DNA of 64,000 nt. It comes from a bacterium (GTDB lineage: Bacteria; Babelota; Babeliae; Babelales; Vermiphilaceae). Both the position numbers and the translations under genes were made by a program. The stretch lies in the NCBI GenBank assembly GCA_016699125.1, contig CP064961.1, positions 992,001-1,056,000 of the forward strand, in the 5' to 3' direction. This document shows positions 35,966-45,549 of this stretch, in pieces. Under the pieces are notes generated by a model. It searched no databases. It was not told the DNA's origin and worked only from the letters and a program-made list of their open reading frames with translations. Every line of letters starts with the position of its first letter. Positions within the stretch are counted from its first letter, which is position 1.

Positions 35966-36895
35966 TTACGTTGAAGGTATTATTGAAGGTATTTTGCTCA
36001 GTGTTGAGTGCAGTACGACTAAAAACAGATTAAACGCTTTGTCTGCGCACCAAACTGCTGTTTTAATACCATATTTTCCTGTATAAAAGATTGTTTTGCC
36101 GGCCATTTTGGTTGACCACCACGCGCCGTTTTTAATCTTTGTACCTATTTTTTTATCGTGAAGCATCTGTTTATATTCCTTGAGCTTTTTATCTAATCCG
36201 CCTTCTGGATGGTTGCTGAGGTATATGCGTTGCAAATCTGCATAGACCGCTACGATAAAACGTATATCTATAGTTGGGTGGTTCAAAATCGCAAGTTTTT
36301 GGTTGAGCCATCGAGCTTCTTTGATAATGTTTTCAAGTACATATGCGATCTGTATGTCAAAATCTATACTGAGATCAAGTGCATCGCTCCCACTCATGTT
36401 TTTGAGAAGTTGTCCAGTCGTTACATCCCCTTCTATCAAACCGGCGATACTTACATTTACTGTTTTTGCATGCAAGATTAGATTGCTTAAAGCGGTTGCA
36501 ATCGTTCTTAGTTCTTCTGTTCGCTTGATAATTGCCTCAGCGTTTCTCTGTTCCAAAATGGCATGTGTTTTATAGGTTACGTAGCCGGCAACCAGTGCGC
36601 CGACCGCTTTTATGCCGGCAAGCTGGTTGGAAGAAAGATCATTTTTCAGTGCTGCATCTGCTGCAATAATAGGTAGTCCGGTCAATGCTCCCGCGGTTAA
36701 AGCGAACGTTTTTTCCAATCCTTTTGGAATGATGCCATTTTTAAGCTGCGTGAGCCAACCTGGTGTACGTTTTGCTTGTTGGTACGTAACCTGCTGTTCT
36801 GATACAATCTGTGTCGGTTCTTGGAGGGTTGCTGGCTGAACCATTGTATGCAATCCGACCAAGATAGTAAAAATGTATTTATATACTGTTTTCAT
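35966..36895 (-). CDS. Exported protein of unknown function (309 aa)
   Basis: Not recognised. The start at 36895 gives a signal peptide (KTVYKYIFTILVGLHTMVQPA) and has AAGGA 9 bases upstream; the frame opens 20 codons earlier but without these marks. A Gly/Ala-rich helix follows (ALTAGALTGLPIIAADAAL and IKAVGALVAGYVTYK). The middle is helical (about 140-240). The C-terminus has a further hydrophobic segment (FNLFLVVLHSTLSKIPSII). First gene of a two-gene unit with the 183-aa protein. Confidence 0.7.
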   Translation of the reverse strand: MKTVYKYIFTILVGLHTMVQPATLQEPTQIVSEQQVTYQQAKRTPGWLTQLKNGIIPKGLEKTFALTAGALTGLPIIAADAALKNDLSSNQLAGIKAVGALVAGYVTYKTHAILEQRNAEAIIKRTEELRTIATALSNLILHAKTVNVSIAGLIEGDVTTGQLLKNMSGSDALDLSIDFDIQIAYVLENIIKEARWLNQKLAILNHPTIDIRFIVAVYADLQRIYLSNHPEGGLDKKLKEYKQMLHDKKIGTKIKNGAWWSTKMAGKTIFYTGKYGIKTAVWCADKAFNLFLVVLHSTLSKIPSIIPST

Positions 36896-37056
36896 ATAAA
36901 ATGTCCTTTTCTTGTTTTTATTATTAATATTATAGTTAAAGTGAAAAATATTCAAAAAAAGATGATAATCTGTGTGTTTTAAGCCTATTTTTATGTTAAA
37001 ATTTTCTATTATAAAATATTTGTAGATGTGTAGCTTCTATAAACAGGGGCAAGAAA

Positions 37057-37152
37057 ATGCTTCATAATTCTGCAGGATTACCAGTCTTATTCAAAGTTTT
37101 AGGTTTGATTTATGCCGATTTTTTATATGTAAAAACAATGAACTTGTGCTGA
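37057..37152 (+). CDS. Possible micro-ORF (31 aa) in an intergenic region
   Basis: ATG at 37057 preceded by AGGGGCAAGAAA. The peptide has a hydrophobic middle (AGLPVLFKVLGLIYADFLY). It lies in the 347-bp gap (36896-37242) between divergent genes, and could equally be part of the leader of the plus-strand gene. Weak evidence; nothing else was seen in this gap except a T-rich stretch before 37200. Confidence 0.2.
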   Translation: MLHNSAGLPVLFKVLGLIYADFLYVKTMNLC

Positions 37153-37242
37153 TCTTTTGCTGCTTTTTACCGTAACCTTTTTTTTGCTTTTCTGTTTTTT
37201 TTACACTGTAGCTATAGTTTGTTCAAAGTAGAGGCAGTATTT

Positions 37243-38244
37243 ATGAAGCATTTCCTTTTTTCTTATTCGGTGTACTTTCTTTTTATCTATGTGTCTAGCA
37301 TTAATTTTATGCATCTATCTGCAATGATGCCTGAAGATGTGCCGCCAACCCAGGGAACTTTTGATGATCGGAGGGCCCTTCAGGGAAGTACGCGGCAAAA
37401 TTGGCCTGAATCGACCAAAACCAGTGCGCGATTTGGAGCTTCTGATCTAAAAGAAAAAAAAGAGAAGATAAAAAATATTACAAGAAGTCGAAAGCCAGTT
37501 AATGAGGGTGGTGGTGAAAGTGCTAGTGACCTTGGTAGTAATCTTGCAAGAGGCCGTGAAACATGTGATTCAAAACAGCGTGTAAGTGATCTTTTAAGTG
37601 ATCTTGCAAAAGGTCGTGGAACAAAAGAGTTTCATGTAAAACGAGGTAAAAAAAATAATTTTAATGATCGTGATTCTGATGAACAAGATATACCTAGTCC
37701 GATTGTATTTATTAGTGCTCCCTCTTCTATTAATTTTGATATAACTGGTTCTAAATTTGAATTACTTGAAAGAGCTATGACAGAAAGTTTTTCAAAGTTT
37801 CTTCAAACAATAGAAAATGAACAGTGTGAAGTAGTTTATAAGAAATTCGCCATCTCAAAAATGTATTCGAAAGAAGACTTGAAGAACATAGCGTCCTTTG
37901 AACAAAAACTTAATGCAATAAAATACTTTTTATATGTTATGTCATGTGCAGGAGTTTATGCATTGAATAAGGCTAAGTACGATTTTTCAGACTACAGAGT
38001 ATTGATACCGCTGGGTTTGGGTGGTGCAGGGCTTGTGTATTTGACCACCTGGTATTTTAATCAACTTAAAGATTCTCACAGAGGCCAGTTTACTGAAGCA
38101 TACTGCGTTGAAAATTCTGAGCAAAAAGAAAAAGTTGAAACTCAAATCAACGCTATCAAAGAAAGATTTAAAAAATATTGTAATGAGTCGGAAATAGGTA
38201 TTAACGATAGAGTGCCAACTAGCATAACGTATTGGCAACAGTAG
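37243..38244 (+). CDS. Exported/membrane protein with short internal repeat (333 aa)
   Basis: Not recognised. The ATG at 37243 begins a signal peptide (KHFLFSYSVYFLFIYVSS) and has AGAGG 8 bases upstream; an upstream TTG at 37219 is less likely. Residues about 100-135 hold two copies of a basic-acidic unit, SDLGSNLARGRET and SDLLSDLAKGRGT. Two hydrophobic segments near 230-275 (AIKYFLYVMSCAGVYAL and VLIPLGLGGAGLVYLTTWYF) suggest a hairpin in the membrane. The disordered, charged first half is unlike the other exported proteins. Function unknown. Confidence 0.7.
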   Translation: MKHFLFSYSVYFLFIYVSSINFMHLSAMMPEDVPPTQGTFDDRRALQGSTRQNWPESTKTSARFGASDLKEKKEKIKNITRSRKPVNEGGGESASDLGSNLARGRETCDSKQRVSDLLSDLAKGRGTKEFHVKRGKKNNFNDRDSDEQDIPSPIVFISAPSSINFDITGSKFELLERAMTESFSKFLQTIENEQCEVVYKKFAISKMYSKEDLKNIASFEQKLNAIKYFLYVMSCAGVYALNKAKYDFSDYRVLIPLGLGGAGLVYLTTWYFNQLKDSHRGQFTEAYCVENSEQKEKVETQINAIKERFKKYCNESEIGINDRVPTSITYWQQ

Positions 38245-38299
38245 ATCTTGATCTGGACTCATGGTACACTAACTACATTGTACTAAAAGAAAGTGTTCT

Positions 38300-39592
38300 G
38301 TGAGTAAACCTGAAAAAATATCTTTATTTCATGCGGTTTTTTTAAATATTAACATCATGATCGGCACCGGATTATTTATCAATACGGTTGAAGTTGCAAA
38401 ACGGATGGGTCCATTCGGGTTTGTGTCCTACGGAATCGTTGCGCTCTTGATGTTGCCACTTGTTTTGGCGATGTCTCGTTTGCTTAAAAGGATTCCTGAG
38501 GGAAATTTTTTTACTTTTGGTCGGCAAGGCTTGAGTTCATTTTGGGGATTTTTTAATACCTGGAACTATTTTTTTGCAAAGCTAGGATCGGCAACACTAG
38601 GTATTCATATTTTTGTTTCAATAATACAACAACTTTTTCCATTATTACAAGCTTTTAATGTGTATTTACTTGATTGCTTTATCCTTATTTTTTTTCTTTT
38701 ATTAAACCTTTTTCATGCCAAAATTGCCTCTTTTTTGCAAAAGTATCTGGTCATTTCAAAACTGGTACCAATCGTTGCCGTGATCTTTTTGGGTCTGCTT
38801 GCCAATCGCACGTTTGCAGGTTTTTTTCATTCTGCAGTTGAAGTTGACTTGTTTTCAACCATTCCCATTGTACTATTTTCTTTTTTAGGATTTGAAGCGA
38901 TCTGTGCGTTGAGCAATCGCATCGAAAATGCTGAGCGCAACAGTTCCTATGCGGTCCTTTTTTCGTATGGAATCGTTGCATTGATGTACATGACCTATCA
39001 GTTTCTTTTTTATCATCTGGTTGGCGAACGGTTTTTCCAGATGAACGATTTCAAGCAGGCTTTGCCTGCGCTGTTTTTCAGTAGTTTTTCAGTTGATGTA
39101 GCATCATTTTTGGGTGCCTGTTTGTGTATCTGTATCGGTTTTTCTGCGCTATCAAGCGCATACGGAATCTTGTCGGCCAATCAGTGGAATCTGTTTACCG
39201 CAGCTGAGCATAAAGCGGTGTGGGGGCATCGGTTTATTGTAACTTTGAATAGTGCGCGCGTGCCCGTTGTCTGTTTGTTGATCGAGGTTTTAATATGTGC
39301 TCTGTATCTTTATGTTTCACATGGCAAGCAGTTTATTTTACAACAGTTGGCTGCGCTCGGCTCCACGGTAACCTATGCAATCTGTGCGCTTTCGCTCTTT
39401 CATAGCTCACCGCATCTGTTTGACCGTATACTCGGTGTTGCAGCGCTGGTCAGTTGTACGGTGCTTTCTGCTGCGTGCGTGAACGGATTTTTAAAAAATG
39501 GCACTGCCGTTTTATATCTGTACTGTTCGATTTTGTGTATCGGCTGCCTATTCTTTTTTATAGAGAAACTGCAGCAGAAAAACGAAGCTTGA
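38300..39592 (+). CDS. APC-superfamily amino-acid permease
   Basis: Probable amino-acid transporter or antiporter in the inner membrane. GTG start. The N-terminal signature FLNINIMIGTGLFINTVEV matches the unwound substrate helix of APC proteins, followed by about eleven to twelve hydrophobic helices and FSFLGFEAICALSNRIENAERN, where the family has F-x-G-F-E/D (TM6). Length 430 aa is right. A host-dependent bacterium would use it to import amino acids; substrate is not readable. Its 3' end overlaps the convergent mraY gene by 45 bases. Confidence 0.85.
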   Translation: MSKPEKISLFHAVFLNINIMIGTGLFINTVEVAKRMGPFGFVSYGIVALLMLPLVLAMSRLLKRIPEGNFFTFGRQGLSSFWGFFNTWNYFFAKLGSATLGIHIFVSIIQQLFPLLQAFNVYLLDCFILIFFLLLNLFHAKIASFLQKYLVISKLVPIVAVIFLGLLANRTFAGFFHSAVEVDLFSTIPIVLFSFLGFEAICALSNRIENAERNSSYAVLFSYGIVALMYMTYQFLFYHLVGERFFQMNDFKQALPALFFSSFSVDVASFLGACLCICIGFSALSSAYGILSANQWNLFTAAEHKAVWGHRFIVTLNSARVPVVCLLIEVLICALYLYVSHGKQFILQQLAALGSTVTYAICALSLFHSSPHLFDRILGVAALVSCTVLSAACVNGFLKNGTAVLYLYCSILCIGCLFFFIEKLQQKNEA

Positions 39593-40633
39593 ACATAGAC
39601 TGCAAGCCCATGAAATCAGTGATGCTCTTTTGACAATGCGCGCTTCGTGCAGGCCAAGCAGTTCAAAATGGTGGTGCAGCGGAGCCATTTTAAATAGTCG
39701 TTTTTTTGTGAGCTTAAAAAACAGTACTTGTAAAATTACTGAAACGGTTTCGATGACAAAAATAAGGCCACCCAGAATTAACAAGAACTCCTGGTTGAGT
39801 ATGATAAAAAAGTACGCAAGGACACTCCCCAGTGCCAACGAACCAATATCTCCCATCATAATCAGTGCTGGATAGGTATTGAACCACAAAAAAGCAAATA
39901 ATGCGCCAATAACACTTGAGATCGCATAAAAAATAGCATCGAGCTCCAGTTTTTGTAGTTGATAATAGGTGGTGAAGCTATCGTTTGAAAGCAGCGTTGT
40001 TGCAAAAAGAGCGGTGATTAAATTTGGGATAATGCATTCGGACGCCAATCCATCAAGCCCGTCGGTCAGATTGACCGCATTGCAGGTGGCCGTGATGACA
40101 AAGCATATCCACGCGATAAAAAGAGCTGGCGAAAGGGTTATGTCCATCTCGTCAAAAAAAGGAATGTGTATTTCGAGTGGTTTGAGTTTGAAATGAAGTA
40201 AAAAGAATCCAACTGCGCAGCCGGCCATTATCTGTAGCATCGCTTTCAACAATGTGGAGATGCCTTTTTTGTATACGATTTTACATGCGTCATCAATCAG
40301 GCCGACAAACCCAAAACAGCCCATAGCCAGAAAGAACCCCTGCAGCCGTCTGTCCAGATAACCGGCGTATAAAACGGTGCTTGCCGCAGAGCCAAGCAGA
40401 ATAAAGATGCCTCCCATTGTGGGGGTATTTTTTTTGGTTGCATGATTTTCAGGTGTGTATGCTCGAGGTGCAGTACAAAATAGGCAGTTATATTTTTTTA
40501 AAAAGAAGATAATTGAAACAAAAGTAATAAGAAACGCTACCCCTGCAACCATTATAAAATTATTTGGAGACAGCGATTTTACGGTGTTTTCTAAGGTGTT
40601 TAGTATGCGATCTTGCAAAAGTTTGTTAAACAT
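39548..40633 (-). CDS. mraY: Phospho-N-acetylmuramoyl-pentapeptide transferase MraY
   Basis: Makes lipid I from UDP-MurNAc-pentapeptide and undecaprenyl phosphate. Signatures: KKNTPTMGGIF, GLIDDACKI (Asp pair), NAVNLTDGLDGLA (catalytic Asp region), MGDIGSLALG and APLHHHFELLG (His triad). The start at 40633 with AGGGGAG upstream gives 361 aa, the family's usual length; the frame opens 49 codons earlier but those residues do not fit. About ten membrane helices. Isolated from other mur genes, unlike the usual dcw cluster. The 45-base overlap with the permease means the two ends are antisense. Confidence 0.96.
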   Translation of the reverse strand: MFNKLLQDRILNTLENTVKSLSPNNFIMVAGVAFLITFVSIIFFLKKYNCLFCTAPRAYTPENHATKKNTPTMGGIFILLGSAASTVLYAGYLDRRLQGFFLAMGCFGFVGLIDDACKIVYKKGISTLLKAMLQIMAGCAVGFFLLHFKLKPLEIHIPFFDEMDITLSPALFIAWICFVITATCNAVNLTDGLDGLASECIIPNLITALFATTLLSNDSFTTYYQLQKLELDAIFYAISSVIGALFAFLWFNTYPALIMMGDIGSLALGSVLAYFFIILNQEFLLILGGLIFVIETVSVILQVLFFKLTKKRLFKMAPLHHHFELLGLHEARIVKRASLISWACSLCSSFVFLLQFLYKKE

Positions 40634-40765
40634 TGCGCTCCCCTTATTTATAGCTAAGCTTTTACTTTGTGATTGTATATGTTTATTCGGAAATTTGCCA
40701 TATGTTGTGTTTATTTGCGCAACTATATTACCATGAAATCGGAGTATTTTAAAAAAAGTGTTTAG

Positions 40766-42262
40766 ATGTGTAATAAACATTGTTGGCAGGTTAAAGTACT
40801 GTCGTTATTTGTAGTTTTTTCAAATACGCAGGCTTGTGCTGGTGAGGGTAATGAGACTGTTTTTAAAAGGAAAAAAGCTATTTTTTTTGAAAGCGAAAAA
40901 AATAGAGATTTTTTTAAACAGGCTGATCAGATCAAGCAGTTTTTAATATACGAGAAAAAATCAGATTCTGGTGAAATAGTAGACAAAAAAGTGCATATAT
41001 TAACCAAAAAGGGCTTGATGTTTCAGTCACATTTGAAAATACAACAAGGAACGGAACATCAGCTTACTCAGTATAAAGAAAATATGCTTATTAATAATAA
41101 TCACGCGATACTGTTTGATTTTTACCAAAAAAATGACTATGGCCACAACGTAGTCATTCTTAATAATCACCATGATCTGTTAACAGATTTACATGTACAT
41201 TGGGGTTTGAAAAAAATTTGTGATTCAACACCATACATGTTGAAAACGCTTAGCTTGACAAAAAAAGGGAAACAACAAGAGAAGCTTTCTTCTGTTGTCT
41301 TTCTTGTTGCAAGTAGTTGGCCGAATATCCATTTTGTTGAACAAGGTGCTCTTGGGCTTTTGCAGAATGAACCGGTGACAAGTAGGGCCAGGGGGCTTGT
41401 TAGTTCGATACAAAAACGCTTGTTATCGTCAAAAGGATTAAAAGAGCAAGTTCAAAAGCGATGTACATTAAAAAATGCATATCTGTTAGCGGTCGGGCAA
41501 GATGATGAAGAAAATCAATATATTATATATGCGCATGTTGAAAAAAATAATAAAGGTCATGGTCCTAAAAACGTTATTTCCACTTTTCGAAAACTTAGAG
41601 CCAGCTATTCTACCTTTACCATAAAAAAATGGATAATTACGAAAGACCAGTCTTTTGCAGATCTTGTTACATTTGTTGAGAGAGAAAATAATCATGCTGA
41701 CAATGCCGATGAAGCTGAAAATGAGCGTCAGTCAATGTTACAAGACAGTACTATTGAGCAAGAAGAACTGCAAACCAAAAATCCTACAACTTTGTGTACC
41801 ATTGAAAATGTACCTGTTGACGGTTTGCATGTTCCATTCATCATCGATTATCGTGATGATGATCATTGGGCAGTTGTGTGCAAAAAGAAAGATGCGTTTT
41901 ATTTGAAAACAAATAATCATAGTGAAATTGGCTTGTCGTTTATGCGTGGTCAAAAGTTTAGTAATCCAGCCATTTTGGCAATAAGATATGGTATAGAAGA
42001 TGTAACTTTTTATTGTAAAGATAGCTTTGGTCAGATCACTTCAGATGAACTTGAGCTTAAAAAACCTGTGTTGTTGTCGCTCAATAATTATACGGTTTCG
42101 GTTGATTCGCAGAATAATACAAAAAGCTCACTGGTCGGATGTTTTGTTGATCAAAAAAATATCTATCTTCTTTTGGCCGAAAGATTTAAAAGCTTTATTG
42201 ATCATGTAAGGTATGGAATACGAGCGTTGATTTTACAAAAAGTTTCCAAGCAATGGGTTTAA
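40766..42262 (+). CDS. Exported protein of unknown function (498 aa)
   Basis: Not recognised. Hydrophobic N-terminus with a likely signal peptide (VKVLSLFVVFSNTQACAGE). The body alternates strands and charged stretches with no motif I can name, and a long acidic insert near residues 310-340 (NADEAENERQSMLQ). No strong ribosome site before the ATG at 40766. Divergent from mraY with a 132-base gap and ending near the first tandem copy (42335). Reality is supported by 498 codons without stop. Confidence 0.72.
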   Translation: MCNKHCWQVKVLSLFVVFSNTQACAGEGNETVFKRKKAIFFESEKNRDFFKQADQIKQFLIYEKKSDSGEIVDKKVHILTKKGLMFQSHLKIQQGTEHQLTQYKENMLINNNHAILFDFYQKNDYGHNVVILNNHHDLLTDLHVHWGLKKICDSTPYMLKTLSLTKKGKQQEKLSSVVFLVASSWPNIHFVEQGALGLLQNEPVTSRARGLVSSIQKRLLSSKGLKEQVQKRCTLKNAYLLAVGQDDEENQYIIYAHVEKNNKGHGPKNVISTFRKLRASYSTFTIKKWIITKDQSFADLVTFVERENNHADNADEAENERQSMLQDSTIEQEELQTKNPTTLCTIENVPVDGLHVPFIIDYRDDDHWAVVCKKKDAFYLKTNNHSEIGLSFMRGQKFSNPAILAIRYGIEDVTFYCKDSFGQITSDELELKKPVLLSLNNYTVSVDSQNNTKSSLVGCFVDQKNIYLLLAERFKSFIDHVRYGIRALILQKVSKQWV

Positions 42263-42334
42263 ATAACCAGTGTAAGTGCTGTGCAGACAGATGCTTAGCA
42301 AATAGATCCTTATTCGAACAAAAGGTACATTGTT

Positions 42335-43546
42335 CTACTTTTTTGTCTCGAGTTTCTTCTTTGCTGTCTTTTTATGTTTCCACCATTGATGGATTTTATA
42401 GCCGACAAATCCCACGCTTGCACAACAGAAAGAGCCGATTGCGGCATAGCGTAAAATATGGTTGTATGGCCGTAGTTTTGACCAGAAGCTTGTTTCTTGC
42501 GTAGCTTCATTTTCATTATTTGGCAGGGTGGGTACATGTTCATCTGCAGTTAAAAAATAGGCATACTTAGATCTTTTGTTCGTATCTATGCGTAGTGTAA
42601 TTGAGGGGTATTTTTCATCAATACTGATATTCTTTGGATTGCCCAAAAATCTATCAAAAACTGCCTCTAAAGTAACAGGAAACATAACCCACCGCCCTTC
42701 TTCATTTTTTTGACTATATTGAGTAGAAAAAACCCTTATTTCGTTTGTTGCTTGAAAGCTGCGAAAACGGTAGTTGACTTTATCTGGATATAATGTTCTG
42801 AGTTCTGCTTTTTTTTGTTCCAGTTCTTCTGGCGTGTACGGTCGTATATTTTTGATTTTAAGTTCATCTTCTACTTCTTGATTGAACTGTAAATCATATT
42901 CTCCATCTCTTAGTCCTTGGTCATCAAATGATCGAATGACTAAAATTGGATTTTCAGAAAATATATGCTTTTTAGCTAACATACTTTTATAGAAAGGTTT
43001 TTGTAGCTGTATTTGTTGTTCTGCTGCTAATGCATGATCATAGCGATTTAACCACAATCGCTTGAGGCTTTCTAGTCCTTCAAAACTGTGTAAAACTTTC
43101 TCATTACACAGTTCGCCAACATCTTTGACAAACAGTTGTGCTAGTTTTTTGATCTGCTGATTGATGGTTTGTTTATCAAATTTTTGTTTAGGTGGTAATC
43201 CTTTTTCGACGTATGCAGTACCTTCTGGACCGTCCCAGTCAAGGTCTCTTCGATCTCCTCTGGAAACAGAATCTAAGGTTATCGGTTTTAATGCTTCTCC
43301 ATCTGGCCATTGTCCTGGATCGACTATTGCTTTCCAGATCTTTTTTTCTAAAGGTATAGCAAGGGTTTCTTTTGCTTTTGGATCAGCGCTTTCTAGGTAT
43401 AAATCAAAAGGAATTTCTGTTGACAGTTGAGGATCTTTACTGTTTGTTTTTATATCGAAAATAGCCATGCAAAGCATGACCAATATTAAAAAAGTGGCGG
43501 CAAATCGGTACGTTTTACCAGTAAAAATTTTTAAAAAAGCTTTCAT
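42335..43546 (-). CDS. Membrane-anchored protein, tandem copy 1 (403 aa)
   Basis: Tandem paralogue of 43606-44886. Begins FLKIFTGKTYRFAATFL (identical block in both) with a signal-like hydrophobic segment, has a soluble middle with shared runs such as INQQIKKLA, FEGLESLKRLWLNRYDH and RPYTPEELEQKK, and ends with a C-terminal membrane helix (ILRYAAIGSFCCASVGFVGYKI) followed by a Lys-rich cytosolic tail. Topology: extracytoplasmic domain tethered at both ends. Family unknown. Both copies are also very alike at the DNA level at both ends, so the duplication looks recent or under gene conversion. Confidence 0.8.
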   Translation of the reverse strand: MKAFLKIFTGKTYRFAATFLILVMLCMAIFDIKTNSKDPQLSTEIPFDLYLESADPKAKETLAIPLEKKIWKAIVDPGQWPDGEALKPITLDSVSRGDRRDLDWDGPEGTAYVEKGLPPKQKFDKQTINQQIKKLAQLFVKDVGELCNEKVLHSFEGLESLKRLWLNRYDHALAAEQQIQLQKPFYKSMLAKKHIFSENPILVIRSFDDQGLRDGEYDLQFNQEVEDELKIKNIRPYTPEELEQKKAELRTLYPDKVNYRFRSFQATNEIRVFSTQYSQKNEEGRWVMFPVTLEAVFDRFLGNPKNISIDEKYPSITLRIDTNKRSKYAYFLTADEHVPTLPNNENEATQETSFWSKLRPYNHILRYAAIGSFCCASVGFVGYKIHQWWKHKKTAKKKLETKK

Positions 43547-43605
43547 TATTATACTTTCGTGTCCTAATTTTTTTAAATAAAATGCATGGTTTATCAGTCT
43601 TTATT

Positions 43606-44886
43606 CTACTTTTTTGTCTCAGGTTTCTTTTTTGCTGCCTTTTTATCTTTCCACCATTGATGGATTTTATAGCCGACAAATCCCACGCCTGCACAACAGA
43701 AAGAGCCGACTGCGGCATAGCGTACAATATGGTTGTATGGCCGTAGTTTTGACCAGAAGCTTGTTTTTTCTTGCACAATAGGTTTCTCTTCCGGCGTAGT
43801 ATTATTTTTATCATCTTTTACTGTAATTTCATTTTGCAAAGTACCTTGAGATTGTGTTAAATCAACTTGCTTACTGTTTTGAGTACTATTTTCTTCGTGA
43901 GGTAAAAAATATGTATATCTCTCTCTATCACTTGTACGAATGATGAAGCAGATTGATGGGTCTTCTTGTGTTGCGGTAAGGTTTCTTCCTTTATCCAAGA
44001 ATATATCAAAAACCCTGTTTAAAGTAGCCAAAAAGCTGATATGTATTGGGCTTATTTCCTTTTTTGGATCGAATTGAGACGTAAAAACCCGTATTGGGTT
44101 ACATTCCTCTTTGTCATATCGATAATTAACAGTATTCTGATAGAGGTTTGTAAGTGTTGTTTTTTTCTGTTCCAGTTCTTCTGGTGTATATGGTTTTATA
44201 TTTTTGAGCTTGAGTTCCTGTTGAACTTCTTGGTTGAACCTTTCGTCATATTCTCCATCACTTAAGCCTTTCCAGGGGAGTGATCTGATAATAAATGCTG
44301 GATTTTCAGGAAATTCGTGCTGCTTAATTTTTGCTTGAATTTTATAAAATCGCTTCTGTTGTTCTGCTGCCAATTCATGATCATAACGGTTTAACCATAA
44401 TCGCTTGAGACTTTCTAGTCCCTCGAAACTATTTAAAACGTTATCGTTGCACAATTGACCAACATCTTTGACAAATAGCCGTGCAAGCTTTTTAATCTGT
44501 TGATTAATAGTTTGTTCATCAAGTGCTTGGTAACGCTTCAAGCCTTCTTCAATATATGCTGTACCTTCTGGACCACAAAAGTCATAAGGTCTATGATCTC
44601 CACGGTATACTGATTCCAGTGTCATTGGCTTTAATTTGTCTCCAGTTGGCCATTCTTTTTGCTCGACAATTTTCCAGGATTTTTCTTCAATAGGTATGCC
44701 AATATTGATTTTCTGTTCTTTGCTACCATCTTTTTGAAAATAATATGGTACAATCACTGTGTTTTGATCTTGTGTGGCTGTAAATCCTATTCCTTTTACA
44801 ATAGCGGTGTAAATCATGCCCGATATTAAAAAAGTGGCTGCAAATCGGTACGTTTTACCAGTAAAAATTTTTAAAAAAGATTCCAT
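43606..44886 (-). CDS. Membrane-anchored protein, tandem copy 2 (426 aa)
   Basis: Upstream partner of the tandem pair, 59 bases before copy 1. Same layout: FLKIFTGKTYRFAATFL start, shared blocks in the soluble part (INQQIKKLARLFVKDVGQLC, FEGLESLKRLWLNRYDH, PYTPEELEQKK) and the same C-terminal helix and tail. It carries an extra stretch before the final helix (about residues 345-375, Gln/Asn/Lys-rich). Function unknown. Confidence 0.8.
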   Translation of the reverse strand: MESFLKIFTGKTYRFAATFLISGMIYTAIVKGIGFTATQDQNTVIVPYYFQKDGSKEQKINIGIPIEEKSWKIVEQKEWPTGDKLKPMTLESVYRGDHRPYDFCGPEGTAYIEEGLKRYQALDEQTINQQIKKLARLFVKDVGQLCNDNVLNSFEGLESLKRLWLNRYDHELAAEQQKRFYKIQAKIKQHEFPENPAFIIRSLPWKGLSDGEYDERFNQEVQQELKLKNIKPYTPEELEQKKTTLTNLYQNTVNYRYDKEECNPIRVFTSQFDPKKEISPIHISFLATLNRVFDIFLDKGRNLTATQEDPSICFIIRTSDRERYTYFLPHEENSTQNSKQVDLTQSQGTLQNEITVKDDKNNTTPEEKPIVQEKTSFWSKLRPYNHIVRYAAVGSFCCAGVGFVGYKIHQWWKDKKAAKKKPETKK

Positions 44887-45000
44887 TATAATACTTTCTT
44901 TGTAGTAATACTGTAGTAATACATAGTATTATTTTAGTAAAAATTTCGAAAATGTCAAAAATTTTATATTTTAAATTGAAATATATTTATAAAATCTAAT

Positions 45001-45545
45001 CTAATTTTTTACATACATTTTCTGAATCATTCGATCAATTAATGCTTTTTCATCAACAAGTTTGAATTTTTCAAAAGACAGGCCAAGTGGAATACCGGTT
45101 TTTAATGTTTGTGGAACAATGGTGAGGATAATTTCATCAATCAGATCAAACTGAGCAAAACTCCGTGCAAGTGCGGCGCCACCCAGCAGCCAGATGTCCT
45201 TTTGGGACTGTTGGTTATGCATTGTTTGCATAAATTCGATTGGACGTTTATCTGTTATGCTGATACATGAAAGTGGAGAGTGGATTTTTTGCTTGCTGAA
45301 CACATACGTCTGTTTGTCTGACCATGCCCAATCGCCAAACGTTACAATCTGTTTGTAACTCCGACTGCCCATGACAATTCTGTTGGTCCGTTCCATTAAA
45401 TCAGTGTAACCGACAGTTTGCAGTTCGTGGTCATCTTTTGATTGTGGTAACCAGTCAACGTTGCCATTTTCATCTGCAATGAATCCATCTTTTGAGATTG
45501 CGATGTAAAGGATCAGTGTTTGTTCATGTATTTCAATTTTTGCAT
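45001..45545 (-). CDS. DHFR/RibD-C family reductase with a damaged or non-standard start
   Basis: NADPH-dependent reductase of the dihydrofolate reductase superfamily. From 45396 downstream the protein reads NRIVMGSRSYKQI (the V-M-G-R-x-T/S-Y core), then WLLGGAALARSF and LIDEIILTIVP, TGIPLG. The essential N-terminal strand LYIAISKDGFIADENGNVDWL lies upstream in the same frame but has no ATG, GTG or TTG before the stop at 45550. In the +1 frame ATGs at 45545 and 45527 (MQKLKYMNK) would join it if one A were restored in an AAA run at 45519-45521. So either a one-base deletion (real or assembly) or a rare start codon. The first ATG lies 5 bases after the upstream gene's stop. Confidence 0.75.
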
Positions 45546-45549
45546 ATGT

